From Bacillus sp. Marseille-P3661 (GTDB lineage: Bacteria > Bacillota > Bacilli > Bacillales > Bacillaceae_J): DNA of 64,000 bases. The stretch is from assembly GCF_900240995.1 (NCBI RefSeq), contig NZ_LT965955.1:1-64000 (forward strand), written 5' to 3'. Of this stretch, positions 11,275 through 22,035 are shown in pieces (the first letter of the stretch is position 1; the number at the start of each line of letters is the position of its first letter). The notes below the pieces were generated by a model. It saw only the letters and a program-made list of their open reading frames with translations, had not been told where the DNA came from and ran no database searches. The position numbers and the translations under genes were made by a program.

Positions 11275-12058
11275 CTATTGTTCTCCTCTCATTTAACTGA
11301 TTACGTAAAAATATTATGTATAGCCCCTTTAAAGTTAAAAATGAATCAACAGTATCAATTACATTAGACTCACTAGCAATTAAATTAGCCAATCCGCCAG
11401 TAGCAATAACTTTAGGTTCTACAGAAGATTCCTCTTTCATCCTTTTTACAATACCCTCAACTTGTCCTACATAACCATATAAAATACCAGCCTGCATAGC
11501 ATGAACTGTATTTTTTCCAATTATCCCTTGGGGTCTTGCTATTTCAATACGGGGCAATTTAGATGCTCTCGTATATAACGCTTCAGTGGAAATACCAATT
11601 CCAGGCGCAATAGCTCCCCCCATATAGTGTTTATCCTCATTAATATAGCAGTATGTAGTCGCTGTACCAAAATCAACAATGATTAATGGTGCTCCATATA
11701 ATTGTATTCCTGCTACAGCGTTCACAATACGATCTGCGCCTACTTCCCGGGGATTTTCGTATTTTATATTAAGTCCTGTCTTTATTCCAGGGCCCACAAT
11801 TAGCGGACTTATTTTAAAGTACTTTTCACACATTCTTTCTAGTGCAAACATGATAGGCGGTACTACAGACGAAATTATAATGCCCGTTATATCCGAGAAA
11901 TGAATATTCTCATACTCAAACAGTGACTTTATCGTCATCGCATATTCATCTTCAGTTTTAGTCCTGCTTGTTTCAATTCGCCAATGATATTTAAGCTCTT
12001 CACCTTCAAATACACCCAACACTGTATTTGTATTACCTACATCAAAAACAAAGATCAT
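11267..12058 (-). CDS. coaX: Type III pantothenate kinase
   Basis: Phosphorylates pantothenate, the first step of coenzyme A synthesis. The ASKHA-fold protein shows the N-terminal phosphate motif FDVGNTNTV with the conserved aspartate, [11 protein letters not shown] near residue 105, IVDFGTATT around residue 130, and GGAIAPG. The ATG at 12058 (AGGGTG six bases upstream) is chosen over a GTG three codons earlier that falls within the ribosome site. It sits between ftsH and hslO as in B. subtilis. Confidence 0.95.
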   Translation of the reverse strand: MIFVFDVGNTNTVLGVFEGEELKYHWRIETSRTKTEDEYAMTIKSLFEYENIHFSDITGIIISSVVPPIMFALERMCEKYFKISPLIVGPGIKTGLNIKYENPREVGADRIVNAVAGIQLYGAPLIIVDFGTATTYCYINEDKHYMGGAIAPGIGISTEALYTRASKLPRIEIARPQGIIGKNTVHAMQAGILYGYVGQVEGIVKRMKEESSVEPKVIATGGLANLIASESNVIDTVDSFLTLKGLYIIFLRNQLNERRTIDV

Positions 12059-12205
12059 TGTTATCACCCTATAAACTTTTATTTTTTAGAATTGTAATGT
12101 TAAACCAACGCCTATGTATGTTAAATATCCACACTATAATATCATAAAAATTGTTTTTCAAACTTAGTTTGCATCATAAAAGTACAGGAGCTTTTTTAAA
12201 CTGAT

Positions 12206-12236
12206 AAAAATAGGATGCCACAACGGGCATCCTATT
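12206..12236 (-). terminator. Terminator of ftsH
   Basis: Stem AATAGGATGCCC/GGGCATCCTATT-like with a short loop, followed by TTTTTAT on the minus strand, just past the ftsH stop. Confidence 0.85.
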
Positions 12237-12244
12237 ATATAATC

Positions 12245-14179
12245 TTACTCTTTTGTTTCGTCTTCTTCCTTCTTACTGCTAATATTCACTTTTACATCAT
12301 CATTTGACTCTATAGTTGATTCCTTTGTCAAGGATACCTTTTCACTTTTACCATTAGGAAGTGTACCATGATCGAACAAATGCTTAATTTGTTCAGCATC
12401 CAATGTTTCAATTTCTAATAGAGTTTTGGCAATTAAATGATGTTGCTCTGAATAGTCGGTAAGAATCTTTTTAGCCTTATCATAACATTCTCTAATGATA
12501 CGTTGAATTTCCATATCAATATCATGAGCGATTGCATCACTATAGTTTTGTTCACTATTGATGTCACGTCCAAGGAAAACTTGACCACCTGATGCCTGGC
12601 CAAATTGCATTGGACCTAATTTATCACTCATACCATATTCTGTAACCATCTTTCGAGCAATATTTGTTGCTCTTTGGAAGTCATTATGCGCACCTGTACT
12701 TACTTCACCAAGCACCAATTCCTCTGCAACTCGACCACCTAATAAACCTGTAATTTTATCAAGCAATTCTGGCTTTGTCATAAAATAGCGATCTTCTTTT
12801 GGCAACATAACTGCGTAACCACCAGCTTGACCTCGAGGGACAATCGTTACTTTATGAACCATATCTGCTTCATCCAACACTACACCGATAATTGTATGAC
12901 CAGCCTCATGGTAGGCAACAATGTTTCGTTCCTTCTGAGAGATAACCCTACTCTTCTTTGCAGGCCCTGCAATAACACGATCAATTGCTTCATCGATATC
13001 TTCAGAAGTAACTTGTTTTCGATCAAATCTGGCAGCTACTAGGGCCGCTTCATTGAGAAGGTTTTCAAGATCAGCACCAGAAAATCCCGGTGTTCGAAGC
13101 GCAATTGTCTTTAAGTTTACATCGTCAGCAAGTGGTTTATTTCTAGCATGAACGTGTAACACTGCTTCACGCCCTTTTACATCCGGGCGATCTACTGTTA
13201 TTTGACGGTCGAAGCGACCAGGACGTAGTAAAGCAGGATCTAGAATATCTGGGCGGTTTGTAGCAGCGATAATAATAATACCTTCATTAGCGCCAAAACC
13301 ATCCATTTCAACTAGTAATTGGTTTAGTGTTTGTTCACGTTCATCGTGACCCCCACCTAAACCAGCCCCACGTTGGCGACCAACCGCATCTATTTCATCA
13401 ATAAAGATAATACAAGGTGCATTCTTTTTTGCATTTTCAAATAAATCACGAACACGGGATGCACCCACCCCTACAAACATTTCCACGAAGTCCGAACCAC
13501 TAATTGAGAAGAACGGAACACCCGCTTCACCTGCAACAGCACGAGCTAACAATGTTTTACCAGTACCCGGAGGACCAACAAGGAGAACACCTTTAGGAAT
13601 ACGAGCACCTAATGCTGCAAATTTTCGAGGATCCTTTAAGAACTCTACAACCTCAACAAGCTCTTGCTTTTCCTCATCTGCTCCAGCTACATCTTTAAAC
13701 TTAACTTTTTTCTTTTCTTCACTATATAATCTTGCCTTACTTTTACCAAAGTTCATTACACGACTTCCGCCGCCTTGCGCTTGGTTTAATAAGAAGAAGA
13801 ACAAGATAAATATAATGATGAACGGAATAATAGATGTGAAGAATGTGACCCATCCACTTGTTTCCTCTGCTGGTTCAATCACCACTTCTGCGTTTGTTCT
13901 TAAGACTTCTAAGAAATCAGATGCGGCTTCAGTTTCCAATACAAATGTAACGAAAAACTGACCTTCTTCATAATTGCTTAACTGACCTCTTATTTCATAA
14001 ACTCTTCGTTCTGGCTGAATCGAAAGAGACTTAATATCTCCATTCTCCAGGTGAGTCATGAATTGGTCATACGTTAGCGTTTCGGTTTGTTGGTTATTAC
14101 CATTAAAAAAGCTAACAACACCGATTACGACTAAGAAAATTAATAAATAAAAAATTGTATTACGGAAGATCCGATTCAT
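12245..14179 (-). CDS. ftsH: ATP-dependent zinc metalloprotease FtsH
   Basis: Membrane AAA+ protease for quality control of membrane and regulatory proteins. The 644-residue protein has two membrane segments (about residues 9-25 and 115-132) around a small external domain, then Walker A GPPGTGKT at 202-209, Walker [12 protein letters not shown], the second region of homology ([17 protein letters not shown]), and the zinc site HEAGH near residue 425. The tail is acidic and lysine-rich. It lies downstream of tilS and hpt, which are usually expressed in the same direction, and has its own terminator. Confidence 0.97.
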   Translation of the reverse strand: MNRIFRNTIFYLLIFLVVIGVVSFFNGNNQQTETLTYDQFMTHLENGDIKSLSIQPERRVYEIRGQLSNYEEGQFFVTFVLETEAASDFLEVLRTNAEVVIEPAEETSGWVTFFTSIIPFIIIFILFFFLLNQAQGGGSRVMNFGKSKARLYSEEKKKVKFKDVAGADEEKQELVEVVEFLKDPRKFAALGARIPKGVLLVGPPGTGKTLLARAVAGEAGVPFFSISGSDFVEMFVGVGASRVRDLFENAKKNAPCIIFIDEIDAVGRQRGAGLGGGHDEREQTLNQLLVEMDGFGANEGIIIIAATNRPDILDPALLRPGRFDRQITVDRPDVKGREAVLHVHARNKPLADDVNLKTIALRTPGFSGADLENLLNEAALVAARFDRKQVTSEDIDEAIDRVIAGPAKKSRVISQKERNIVAYHEAGHTIIGVVLDEADMVHKVTIVPRGQAGGYAVMLPKEDRYFMTKPELLDKITGLLGGRVAEELVLGEVSTGAHNDFQRATNIARKMVTEYGMSDKLGPMQFGQASGGQVFLGRDINSEQNYSDAIAHDIDMEIQRIIRECYDKAKKILTDYSEQHHLIAKTLLEIETLDAEQIKHLFDHGTLPNGKSEKVSLTKESTIESNDDVKVNISSKKEEDETKE

Positions 14180-14307
14180 TCCTTACCTCCTCCCACGGGC
14201 AAACAAACTATAGTAAATGGTACCATATATAGTAAAAAAAACACAACAAATTACATCTGTATTTGCAATTTTGGTTGAATTTTATCATTGAATATTAATA
14301 AATTAAA

Positions 14308-14859
14308 TTACTCCTCAGCTTTTCCCTCATAAATAACAGGTTTTAGGACACCAATATACGGCAAATTCCGATATCTTTCGGCATAATCCAACCCATAACC
14401 AACGACAAATTCATCAGGTACTTCAAAACAAATATGGTCTGCATAGAGATCAACCTTACGACCTGCTGGTTTATCCAATAATGTGACAATCTTAATTGAC
14501 TTTGCCTTTCGATAGCGGAAAAGGTCAACAAGATATTTTAATGTTAAACCGCTATCAATTATGTCCTCGACAATAATTACGTCACGACCCTCTACCTGTG
14601 TATTAAGGTCTTTAATGATTTTTACTTCACCTGATGAAACGGTTGATGCCCCATAGCTGGAAACATCCATAAAATCCATTTCCAAGTGAATATCCATTCG
14701 TTTTATAAGGTCACTCATAAATGGCATAGCACCTTTTAAAACTCCAATTACTAATGGGAACTGATCTTTGTATTCCTCAGATAAAATGCCACCAAGCTCT
14801 CTTACCTTTTGTTGAATGTCATCTTCTGCGATTAATATCTTCTGTATATCCTGGTTCAT
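14308..14859 (-). CDS. hpt: Hypoxanthine-guanine phosphoribosyltransferase
   Basis: Salvages hypoxanthine and guanine to IMP and GMP with PRPP. The PRPP-binding motif [13 protein letters not shown] is at about residues 97-109 and the C-terminal [17 protein letters not shown] motif is present. The start at 14859 has AGGAGGAAC upstream and gives 183 residues; an earlier in-frame ATG would run back into tilS and lacks a ribosome site. In Bacillus, HprT and TilS are also linked to ftsH expression; the 16-bp spacing to tilS fits co-transcription. Confidence 0.95.
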   Translation of the reverse strand: MNQDIQKILIAEDDIQQKVRELGGILSEEYKDQFPLVIGVLKGAMPFMSDLIKRMDIHLEMDFMDVSSYGASTVSSGEVKIIKDLNTQVEGRDVIIVEDIIDSGLTLKYLVDLFRYRKAKSIKIVTLLDKPAGRKVDLYADHICFEVPDEFVVGYGLDYAERYRNLPYIGVLKPVIYEGKAEE

Positions 14860-14875
14860 TTCTGTTCCTCCTGAG

Positions 14876-16294
14876 TTATTCGTTGTATGAGTGAAATTGT
14901 AATAATAAGTATTGATGATCGGTTCCATCAACCACATCTTTTCGGCCTATAAAATCGGCTGACTTTTTTAATTGTGGTAACCAAAGAATGCATCCATTGC
15001 TATCTTCAACAATCGGCCAGCTGTCTCTGAGTTCTCTTGGGATTTTTTCATCAATAAAAATAGTTTTAATCTTTTTCGTCCCTTTCATTCCAGAAAGGGT
15101 CATGCGGTCTCCTTGACGCCGAGTACGTATATGTAATGGCAAAGAAATTCCCTTACTATCACAAAGGAAGTAATCCATTCCTTTTACTTTTTCCGGAACT
15201 TCGGACACCCATTCAGCTTCGATTAAATATTTACCATTTACTAAAATTTCCCCAGGTATTGATAAATTATAATAATATGAGTCCACGTTTTGCATTTTCT
15301 TCTCAAATGCCATTGAACATTGTTGATATGAACGTCTTACAATTAATCCTTTTGGAAAATTTAATTGACCTGAAGGGTGGTCATTATCGAGTAAAGATAA
15401 AACTTGATTAATATGTATTGTAGTAACATTAGAAGGAATATCTTTATAGAGATAGTTTAATATTAGTTGAATACACCTTCTTTGTAAAGAAATAGGCAAG
15501 CTAATTATAACATTTATTGAAAAAATTATCTCCATTTCCTCTTTATGGATAATGCACTTTGCTAATTCCTCTTCTGCTAACCTTTCTAATAATTGATGGT
15601 CCTCGGTAAGCATTTGACTTAATGTTTGAAAGCGTTCAGCCACATTAGGGTTTTCTTTCCTTAAAAACGGCAATACGTGATGTCTAAATCGATTTCTTTG
15701 ATAATCATCCTTTTCATTGCTTGGGTCTTCCCGATAAGATAAGTTCGAAAGCACAACATATTGTTCAATTTCACTTTTAGTAAGACATAAAAACGGCCGA
15801 ATAATCATGCCATGTTCAAATGGTCGTTTTAAAGGGATTCCTGCTACAGCCTGCCCATAACTTCCTCTTACCATTCTCATCAGCATCGTTTCAATTTGAT
15901 CATCTCCATGATGCGCTAATGCTAAATAACGGCCGTGATATTTATGAATTACTGTTTTATAGAACTCGTAGCGGCATTCCCTGGCTGCTGCCTGCGAGCT
16001 GATTTGCTTAGCAGCTGCAAATTCAGGAACATCCATGGACACCCCTTCAAACTCAATATTTAACTTTTTACAATAGTCTTGCACAAACAATAAATCATCT
16101 TTGGATTGTTGGCCACGAAACATGTGGTCTACATGCGCAACAACAATTTTAAGTGACCATATTTCCCGCTTTGTCCATAGATAATGGAGCAATGCTATTG
16201 AATCAATACCACCCGAAACACCTACAATAATTGTTGACCCTTTTTCTAATAAATTGTAGCTGTTAATAAAATGATCAACCTTTTCTAGCTTCAT
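14876..16294 (-). CDS. tilS: tRNA(Ile)-lysidine synthase
   Basis: Modifies C34 of tRNA-Ile(CAU) to lysidine so that it reads AUA. The PP-loop motif SGGIDS lies at residues 28-33, followed by the [14 protein letters not shown] region, the [17 protein letters not shown] segment around residue 127 and the R-rich linker; a TilS C-terminal domain ([15 protein letters not shown]) completes the 472-residue protein. It precedes hpt with a 16-bp gap. The gene is essential in B. subtilis. Confidence 0.95.
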   Translation of the reverse strand: MKLEKVDHFINSYNLLEKGSTIIVGVSGGIDSIALLHYLWTKREIWSLKIVVAHVDHMFRGQQSKDDLLFVQDYCKKLNIEFEGVSMDVPEFAAAKQISSQAAARECRYEFYKTVIHKYHGRYLALAHHGDDQIETMLMRMVRGSYGQAVAGIPLKRPFEHGMIIRPFLCLTKSEIEQYVVLSNLSYREDPSNEKDDYQRNRFRHHVLPFLRKENPNVAERFQTLSQMLTEDHQLLERLAEEELAKCIIHKEEMEIIFSINVIISLPISLQRRCIQLILNYLYKDIPSNVTTIHINQVLSLLDNDHPSGQLNFPKGLIVRRSYQQCSMAFEKKMQNVDSYYYNLSIPGEILVNGKYLIEAEWVSEVPEKVKGMDYFLCDSKGISLPLHIRTRRQGDRMTLSGMKGTKKIKTIFIDEKIPRELRDSWPIVEDSNGCILWLPQLKKSADFIGRKDVVDGTDHQYLLLQFHSYNE

Positions 16295-16355
16295 TATGAC
16301 TCGTCCCTCTTGAAATATTTATGCACCATTTACTTTTAGTATACTAACAAAAAGT

Positions 16356-17402
16356 CTACAATATTTGTCCAGCTAAATAAAGAACGTAAGCTAGAATTAA
16401 AAAAACCGCAATAAGGGCTGTTTCTATGAATCCTTTCCATTTACTATTTTTTTTCACAGCTCGGTAATTATTTGCTCGATTTTTACCGTTCGTTGCAGTA
16501 TTTACCCTTGCTGTTTTTTGCTGATAGCGGTAGTGATTTGCAGGATTTGTTTGGTTATTTACCCGATCTTGTTGCGGACGCTCGTTCTGTGACCCGATTA
16601 CCTTAATTAGATCAACACGCATCTCTATCGCTGTTTTATAGCGTCCCTGCAAAGCTGATATAATAACTTTTTCAAACCTTTTAAGTATAGGCTTAGATTG
16701 TATAGCTCTTGTTAGTTGCGGTAAATGCTGACTTGTTTCACTTCTTTTTGAGAAACGTGTAGGATAACCTCCAGCATTAATCATTATCATCGCCACTGCG
16801 AATAAATCATATGATGGCTCCGCTCTTCTCGAACCAAGACCCCAATAACCTCTATCAAAAAACTCTGTGTACTCCTTGATTGATCTTCCTTGGATTGTTG
16901 TACCCCCGACATCCAACCACCGAATTCTAGATGGCGGACCCACTACCAATAAGTTATCAGGCTTTAAATCACCAAATACCCATCCCTCGTTATGAAGACG
17001 ATCTAAGTCAGCTAACAATTGTAGCATTAGAACGCCCAACCACTCATCTCCATTATTCTCAATAAATTTAAGAAGGTTTGTACCTTTTAAATACTCCATT
17101 ACATAAAACGGAATCGCTTTACTATTTCCTGGTCTAATCCAATCATCTACATCTAACAAAGAAGGTCCAAGGCAGCCCTGGACCTTAGAGAAGTGTCTTA
17201 GTACATTTACCTCTGATGTTATCGCCATACTATCTGAACTTATTTTCAGCGCTACTAACCCTTGATCACTTTCAGCTAAGTAAACGTAACCTGTCGCACC
17301 ATAGCCAAGTGCTTTTATCACACGATAACTATGATGATGCCATTTACCGCTTATAATCGTTCCAACTTCTATTTTAAATTCCGGATTCTTCGATGTATTC
17401 AT
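16356..17402 (-). CDS. yabT: Membrane-anchored serine/threonine protein kinase, YabT type
   Basis: Hanks-type kinase. It has a GYGATGYVYLAE glycine-rich loop, the VALK lysine, a catalytic loop GDLKPDNLL in which FGD replaces the usual HRD, and a DVGGTT in place of DFG. The same atypical motifs are what I recall of B. subtilis YabT, so they are family features. A lysine/asparagine-rich linker leads to a single C-terminal membrane helix (last ~24 residues). YabT is a sigma-F-dependent sporulation kinase in B. subtilis, acting on RecA and activated by DNA. The gene overlaps yabS by about 29 bp. Confidence 0.88.
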   Translation of the reverse strand: MNTSKNPEFKIEVGTIISGKWHHHSYRVIKALGYGATGYVYLAESDQGLVALKISSDSMAITSEVNVLRHFSKVQGCLGPSLLDVDDWIRPGNSKAIPFYVMEYLKGTNLLKFIENNGDEWLGVLMLQLLADLDRLHNEGWVFGDLKPDNLLVVGPPSRIRWLDVGGTTIQGRSIKEYTEFFDRGYWGLGSRRAEPSYDLFAVAMIMINAGGYPTRFSKRSETSQHLPQLTRAIQSKPILKRFEKVIISALQGRYKTAIEMRVDLIKVIGSQNERPQQDRVNNQTNPANHYRYQQKTARVNTATNGKNRANNYRAVKKNSKWKGFIETALIAVFLILAYVLYLAGQIL

Positions 17403-18114
17403 CACGTGAGATCATACTCCTTAATGATCTTTGTTTCTTGGATTTGAAGAATTGAATAGCTTCCTTAAGAGCAGGACCAGTTGGAGTAATCCCACCGGAA
17501 GTTAGTTTTGGAAATACACTAGAAATAGAATCTAGTTTCGGTCTCCAATCTAATATTTTTTCAACATCTTTCCTTTTCCCGGGAAATGCAAAGATAGAGA
17601 ACTGATTTTGTCCAATCCTTGAATTCAAACTAATTGATAAATCGAAAAGTGCCTCCTTTACGGTCGGTAGTTTATCTCTCATACTAGCACTTGTATCAAC
17701 GAGTATCAGCACCTCCAAATCTACTGTTTCACCTAATTCATCGACAACTTCCATCACTTCACCGCGCTTTTCTGGCGGCAGATCTTCCATCGTACCACTA
17801 TTCCCTAATATTTGCTTTAACTCAGAATTCACCACCCCTTGCAGTGTTTGCGTCATCGCTTTTCTTGTAACCATCTGAACCGTTTGAGAAAGCTGTTGTG
17901 AAAATACGATTTGACTAATACCGCCCCCACTCATTGCAATTCCGTCTATCTCGTTTCTTCCATCGTCACCTACATTATCATTTTGCATAACTCCAATAAC
18001 GTTAACAGTTATTCCTTGCTCTTTCGCGAGCGCTGCCATTGCAATTGGATCTTCCCCTGTATTTGAACATCCATCAGTAATAAGCAATATTTGCTTTAAA
18101 GTCCCTTTTTTCAT
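17374..18114 (-). CDS. yabS: von Willebrand factor A domain protein, YabS type
   Basis: A VWA-like protein of 246 residues, cytoplasmic by sequence. It has an N-terminal LLITDGCSNTGEDP segment and a second VWA-type metal-site segment LVDTSASM (DxSxS) around residue 147. The start at 18114 follows a strong GAGGAGGAG site; an ATG 11 codons earlier lacks one. It immediately precedes and overlaps the kinase gene yabT, and both follow spoIIE, so a role in sporulation with YabT is likely but unproven. The function is not known to me. Confidence 0.85.
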   Translation of the reverse strand: MKKGTLKQILLITDGCSNTGEDPIAMAALAKEQGITVNVIGVMQNDNVGDDGRNEIDGIAMSGGGISQIVFSQQLSQTVQMVTRKAMTQTLQGVVNSELKQILGNSGTMEDLPPEKRGEVMEVVDELGETVDLEVLILVDTSASMRDKLPTVKEALFDLSISLNSRIGQNQFSIFAFPGKRKDVEKILDWRPKLDSISSVFPKLTSGGITPTGPALKEAIQFFKSKKQRSLRSMISRDEYIEESGI

Positions 18115-18144
18115 ACCTAATCTCCTCCTCAATTTACTAGTATC

Positions 18145-18174
18145 CATTTTCGACGAATAAAAAAATAAATATAC
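18145..18174 (-). promoter_or_regulatory. Possible sigma-F promoter of yabS-yabT
   Basis: GTATA at 18170-18174, a 15-bp spacer, then GTCGAAAATG at 18145-18154. Against the sigma-F pattern GYATA-N15-GGNNANAHTR this has one mismatch in the -10. It lies about 30 bases upstream of the yabS start. A sigma-F role fits expression of yabT in the forespore but is only inferred. Confidence 0.4.
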
Positions 18175-18260
18175 GTAAATACTAGTCTAAAAGTGATGAG
18201 ATTCAATTTTAGGCACAACATCTGGACTATACTAACATATTTAATAATTACCTTATTGCA

Positions 18261-20717
18261 TTATTGGGCTTTTTTACGTGGGTAAACCGGTATAGACGCC
18301 CACCGTGGTGTATTATGTTGGATTTTAGCTACTATTACAGTCATATCATCAGCTATTTGCCCTCCTGTCCTAATAACTTCTTCTAAAATAATATCGGCAA
18401 TTTCTTGTGGGTCGTTGGATTTAATTTCCTTTAACTTTCTCTTCATCCATACATCATAATTCTCCACATGTTTCGGTCCTTCAAAAACGCCGTCACTCAT
18501 CATGATTAATAAATCACCTGATTTTAACTGATCACTTACTACATCAACATCAAACTCTTGGATGATCCCCATTGGTAAGTTACTAGATTCTACCTTTTTT
18601 ACACTATCCCCTCTTTTAATAAAACTTGGCGAAGAACCAATTTTTAAAAATTTCACGTTTGCATCCTGTAGATCTATCATCGCTAAATCTAAAGTGGAAA
18701 AAATCTCATCAGTTGTCCGAAGTGATAACACCGAATTAACCGATTTAATAGCTACCTTTTCCTCGATTCCAGACTGAAGAATTTTTTGAAGTAACACTAG
18801 TGTTTCATTGCTTTCAAGATGTGCTCGTTCACCATTTCCCATTCCATCGCTTATGGCGATCGCATATTTCCCTGCACCTAACTCAATCGTAGAATAACTA
18901 TCTCCGGATATAAACATTCCTCCTTTTGCAGCATGAGCAACTCCGGTATCAACAACATAGGCTCGTGCTGATCCTAAAGAAACCTGACAATAGCCATTTG
19001 GATATGTTGCACAATCTTCTTTTTTCACAATAATGGTCTCACCTAAAATATCCGATAACATTGGGGCAATTACCTTCTCACACTCTCCACTTCCATTGCA
19101 ATACGGTATACTTATTTCTATATCAACATTCCCTTCCTTTAAGTTATATATATCAATTTGACCGAGTTCTATCCCCATACTTGACAGCGCTTCCACTAAT
19201 AATTCTTCCTGATGCTGATGATTTTCACGCTCACGCTGTATCTCTTTCGCAAAATCCTCCATGACTTGCGAAACACCCAATAACTGGTCAGCCACAAGTC
19301 TCCTGCTCTCCTTTACTTGTTTGCGTAACTTTTGATTCGCATGATAAAAAGTAAGCTCCTGTTGAATAGTATCCCACACCTTTGGCGAGCGAACACAATG
19401 CTTTTCAAACTCCTTTTGTAAAATTCGATTAGGTTGATCCGGTTTTTGTTCACTTTCACGCATAATTTCTACCATATAGTCATAGGTTGTATTAAAGTTC
19501 TGTTCCCAACACTTTGTTTTCTTAAAACACGTCTGGCACGTTTTTTCTGTAACGGAGCTTAAGAAGAGGTCTATATCTTTACTATCCTCATCCACATCTG
19601 ATAATAAGCTTTGGTTATTGAAACTATTAGATAGAGTCTGAAATAGGTTGGAAAATTGCTCTACACGCTTGGCAGTAACATCTCTAATTTTCCGTAAATA
19701 TAATTGCTGCTCTTGGGCATGTTCTTCTGTACCTGGAATATAGCGCGCTAGCTTAGAGATTGCATTTTGTGGGGTTATGAAAAATAGTAACATCGCAATA
19801 CACGATTCAATAAACGTCGGTAAAATATCGTTTGTACCCTCGCCATATAAACCAATTAAAAGGGTACCGATTAACAATCCCACCCCAACACCAAACTTTT
19901 TACCATCTTTTAATAAACCACCTAATAAGCCCGAAAATGCAAGCAAACTCATTTGGTATAAACTAGCTACATTAGCAAGACTTAAAATTAAGCCTGTTAC
20001 AACACCTACCGTTGAACCGATAGCAGCACCACCAATAAACGCAAACATAACTACTAAATATCTAGACAATATATGTTCTACTGATAAATCATATACCGTC
20101 CAACCAATCGTCCCTGTCAAAACAGATGCCAATAAAATGATAAGACAGATAATTTCTTCATTTTTCAAAGTTTGCTTGCGACGACGAACAGAAAGCAATG
20201 GTACACTTTGAATGAATATTAACGTTAATATATAACTTAAGCCTGCTTCTATTCCGCTCATCATCATGTCATAATAAGTGATCTCATGATTTAACACATA
20301 AGTTAATGACAACCTTGTCGTTAAACACGACAGCATTACTGTCAACGGGATCATCTTGAGTTTGTCTACGCTTATTTTCAACAATAGTATTTTAAAGATA
20401 AAGAACGCTCCGATTGTTCCAAATACAAATCCTGCACTAGGAAGAGAGGTGGATAACGCCCCTAAGACGACAGCAATTGCTGCTTGGCCTGCTTTTTCTT
20501 TACGCATTAAATAAACCGCTGCAAAATAAGGCAAAGCAAATGGCGCAATTTTCGCTAGAATAAAAGCCCGTCCAAGTAAAAAGCCTACCATTAGAAGAAG
20601 TAAACCTTTTTTCACAAAAATACTCTCCAACCGTGCAGCTAGTTGTCCAATAAAACGTTCAAAAAATTGGTTTGATTGTGCAGGAATGGCTAATTCCCTC
20701 TCTATTTTTTGTTGCAT
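18261..20717 (-). CDS. spoIIE: Stage II sporulation protein E, serine phosphatase
   Basis: Dephosphorylates SpoIIAA-P in the forespore and so releases sigma-F; it also joins FtsZ at the polar septum. The N-terminal third (to about residue 330) consists of roughly ten hydrophobic segments, followed by a cytoplasmic linker and a C-terminal PP2C-type phosphatase domain with ISDGMGNGERA and MMSDGVFEG carrying the metal-binding aspartates. The ATG at 20717 has GGAG eight bases upstream; a TTG three codons earlier lies too close to it. Two CxxC pairs (TCQTCFKKTKC, around residues 395-410) stand in the linker. Confidence 0.96.
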   Translation of the reverse strand: MQQKIERELAIPAQSNQFFERFIGQLAARLESIFVKKGLLLLMVGFLLGRAFILAKIAPFALPYFAAVYLMRKEKAGQAAIAVVLGALSTSLPSAGFVFGTIGAFFIFKILLLKISVDKLKMIPLTVMLSCLTTRLSLTYVLNHEITYYDMMMSGIEAGLSYILTLIFIQSVPLLSVRRRKQTLKNEEIICLIILLASVLTGTIGWTVYDLSVEHILSRYLVVMFAFIGGAAIGSTVGVVTGLILSLANVASLYQMSLLAFSGLLGGLLKDGKKFGVGVGLLIGTLLIGLYGEGTNDILPTFIESCIAMLLFFITPQNAISKLARYIPGTEEHAQEQQLYLRKIRDVTAKRVEQFSNLFQTLSNSFNNQSLLSDVDEDSKDIDLFLSSVTEKTCQTCFKKTKCWEQNFNTTYDYMVEIMRESEQKPDQPNRILQKEFEKHCVRSPKVWDTIQQELTFYHANQKLRKQVKESRRLVADQLLGVSQVMEDFAKEIQRERENHQHQEELLVEALSSMGIELGQIDIYNLKEGNVDIEISIPYCNGSGECEKVIAPMLSDILGETIIVKKEDCATYPNGYCQVSLGSARAYVVDTGVAHAAKGGMFISGDSYSTIELGAGKYAIAISDGMGNGERAHLESNETLVLLQKILQSGIEEKVAIKSVNSVLSLRTTDEIFSTLDLAMIDLQDANVKFLKIGSSPSFIKRGDSVKKVESSNLPMGIIQEFDVDVVSDQLKSGDLLIMMSDGVFEGPKHVENYDVWMKRKLKEIKSNDPQEIADIILEEVIRTGGQIADDMTVIVAKIQHNTPRWASIPVYPRKKAQ

Positions 20718-20753
20718 ACCCAACACTCCTTTGTATTAGAATAGTTGCTTTCT

Positions 20754-20819
20754 ATTTAATCACAAGAATTATTCGCTTTTTGTCAAAACAACAGAAAGAA
20801 ACTATAAAAGTGTTCGACG
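20754..20819 (-). promoter_or_regulatory. spoIIE promoter: sigma-A with 21-bp spacer and Spo0A-like boxes
   Basis: TTGACA at 20781-20786 and TTAAAT at 20754-20759 are separated by 21 bp, the long spacing known for Spo0A-activated sigma-A promoters such as spoIIE and spoIIG. A Spo0A-like box (CGTCGAA, one mismatch to TGTCGAA) is at 20813-20819, just upstream of the -35. A further TTGACA-containing stretch is at 20835-20840. The remainder of 20820-21116 shows nothing recognisable. Confidence 0.65.
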
Positions 20820-21116
20820 AGTTTTTAACTGGATTGTCAAAATAACTCGGCTAGCGTATGCAATTGTTCCTAATATTTGTAGGAAAATGCGAATTGCCGT
20901 CAGTTAAATCATATTCTCAACTGGTTTTACACATAGATTATTAACATATTATGGATAAAATTGACGAATAAAAACTTACATATTTACTATTTTAATAGTT
21001 GAATTTATACAATTTTTGAAAAGTCTTTAGAAACCATGAAGTTTCGTGACTTTGATAATAGAAACACGTTATTTGTCCCATGATAAATTTAGAACATTAA
21101 CTTTCTTGAAGACAGC

Positions 21117-21152
21117 AAAAGAACCATTGTCATAATGACAATGGTTCTTTTC
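21117..21152 (-). terminator. Terminator of the tRNA-Met/tRNA-Glu unit
   Basis: Long stem AAAAGAACCATTGTCAT / ATGACAATGGTTCTTTT, ending in TTTT on the minus strand, 17 bases past tRNA-Glu. Confidence 0.9.
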
Positions 21153-21168
21153 ATAGTTTTACTATATA

Positions 21169-21240
21169 TGACCCGTACGGGATTCGAACCCGTGTTACCG
21201 CCGTGAAAGGGCGGTGTCTTAACCGCTTGACCAACGGGCC
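21169..21240 (-). tRNA. tRNA-Glu (anticodon TTC)
   Basis: A 72-nt cloverleaf on the minus strand: acceptor GGCCCGT/ACGGGTC with discriminator A, anticodon loop CTTTCAC giving anticodon TTC, and T-loop GGTTCGAATCC. CCA is not encoded. It is the second gene of a two-tRNA unit after tRNA-Met, in the same position as the Met-Glu pair next to spoIIE in B. subtilis. Confidence 0.97.
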
Positions 21241-21255
21241 ATTATTTTAATAGTT

Positions 21256-21332
21256 TGGTAGCGGCGGAGGGGATCGAACCCCCGACCTTACGGGTATGAA
21301 CCGTACGCTCTAGCCAGCTGAGCTACACCGCC
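21256..21332 (-). tRNA. tRNA-Met, elongator (anticodon CAT)
   Basis: A 77-nt cloverleaf on the minus strand with the acceptor GGCGGTG paired with CGCCGCT-type end, anticodon loop TTCATAC and an encoded CCA. The first acceptor pair is a normal G-C type pair and the anticodon stem lacks the three G-C pairs of the initiator, so this is the elongator form. Confidence 0.95.
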
Positions 21333-21463
21333 ATAGATTTATTTAAAATGCACAAGAAATAATATATAAAATATAGTTAACATTGTCAATACTATTTTAA
21401 CTAAATGCAAAAATAACCCTTAGGGATTCGGCCGTAGAGCGAGCATGTTGTTTAAAAATATAG

Positions 21464-22035
21464 CCGGACATCTATTCCGTTATTTGCGTTTCACAGAGGT
21501 ATTTTTGGGTTTCACGGACTTTTGCTCCGCTATTGCACGTATATAGATGTACTTTCTATTGTTTTTTGGTTAATAGAGGATTCAATGTCCGGTTAACTTT
21601 TATTACCAGCTCTTTTTGTGAAAATAAAGGCCTATTTGTCCGCAATTATACGTATCCGGACATTTATTCCGTTATTTGCGTTTCACAGAGGTTAATTGGT
21701 ATTTCACGGACATACGGTCCCCTATTGCAATCAAAAGGAGCCTTTTTCTATTGTTTTTTGGTTAATAGAGGATTCAATGTCCGGTTAACTTTTATTACCA
21801 GCTCTTTTTGTGAAAATAAGGGCCTATTTGTCCGCAATTATACGCATCCGGACATCTATTCCGTTATTTGCGTTTCACACAAGCTTTTGGGCGTTTCACG
21901 GACATATGATCCCCTATTGCAACCAAAAGGAGCCTTTTTCTATTGTTTTTTGGTTAATAAAGGATTCAATGTCCGGCTAACTTTTGACTCATGCTCTTTT
22001 TGTGAAAATAAGGGCTTATTTGGCCGCAATAGATT
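21464..22035. repeat. Three tandem copies of a 192-bp repeat
   Basis: The phrase CCGGACATCTATTCCG recurs at 21464, 21656 and 21848, exactly 192 bp apart, and most of the unit between is repeated nearly unchanged; copies 2 and 3 are the most alike, and copy 1 has a diverged middle part. Each unit contains GTCCGGTTAAC, TGTCCGCAA, TCCGGACAT and two TTTCAC motifs. Because 192 is a multiple of three, an open frame survives on the plus strand across the copies, but it looks non-coding. The block fills the 890-bp gap between tRNA-Met and yabR; the flanks 21333-21463 and 22036-22150 show nothing I recognise. Confidence 0.85.

Noticed and set aside
19777-20211. Plus-strand open frame of 144 codons inside spoIIE
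   Set aside because: It is the reverse reading of the membrane part of spoIIE, rich in proline and asparagine, with no ribosome site.
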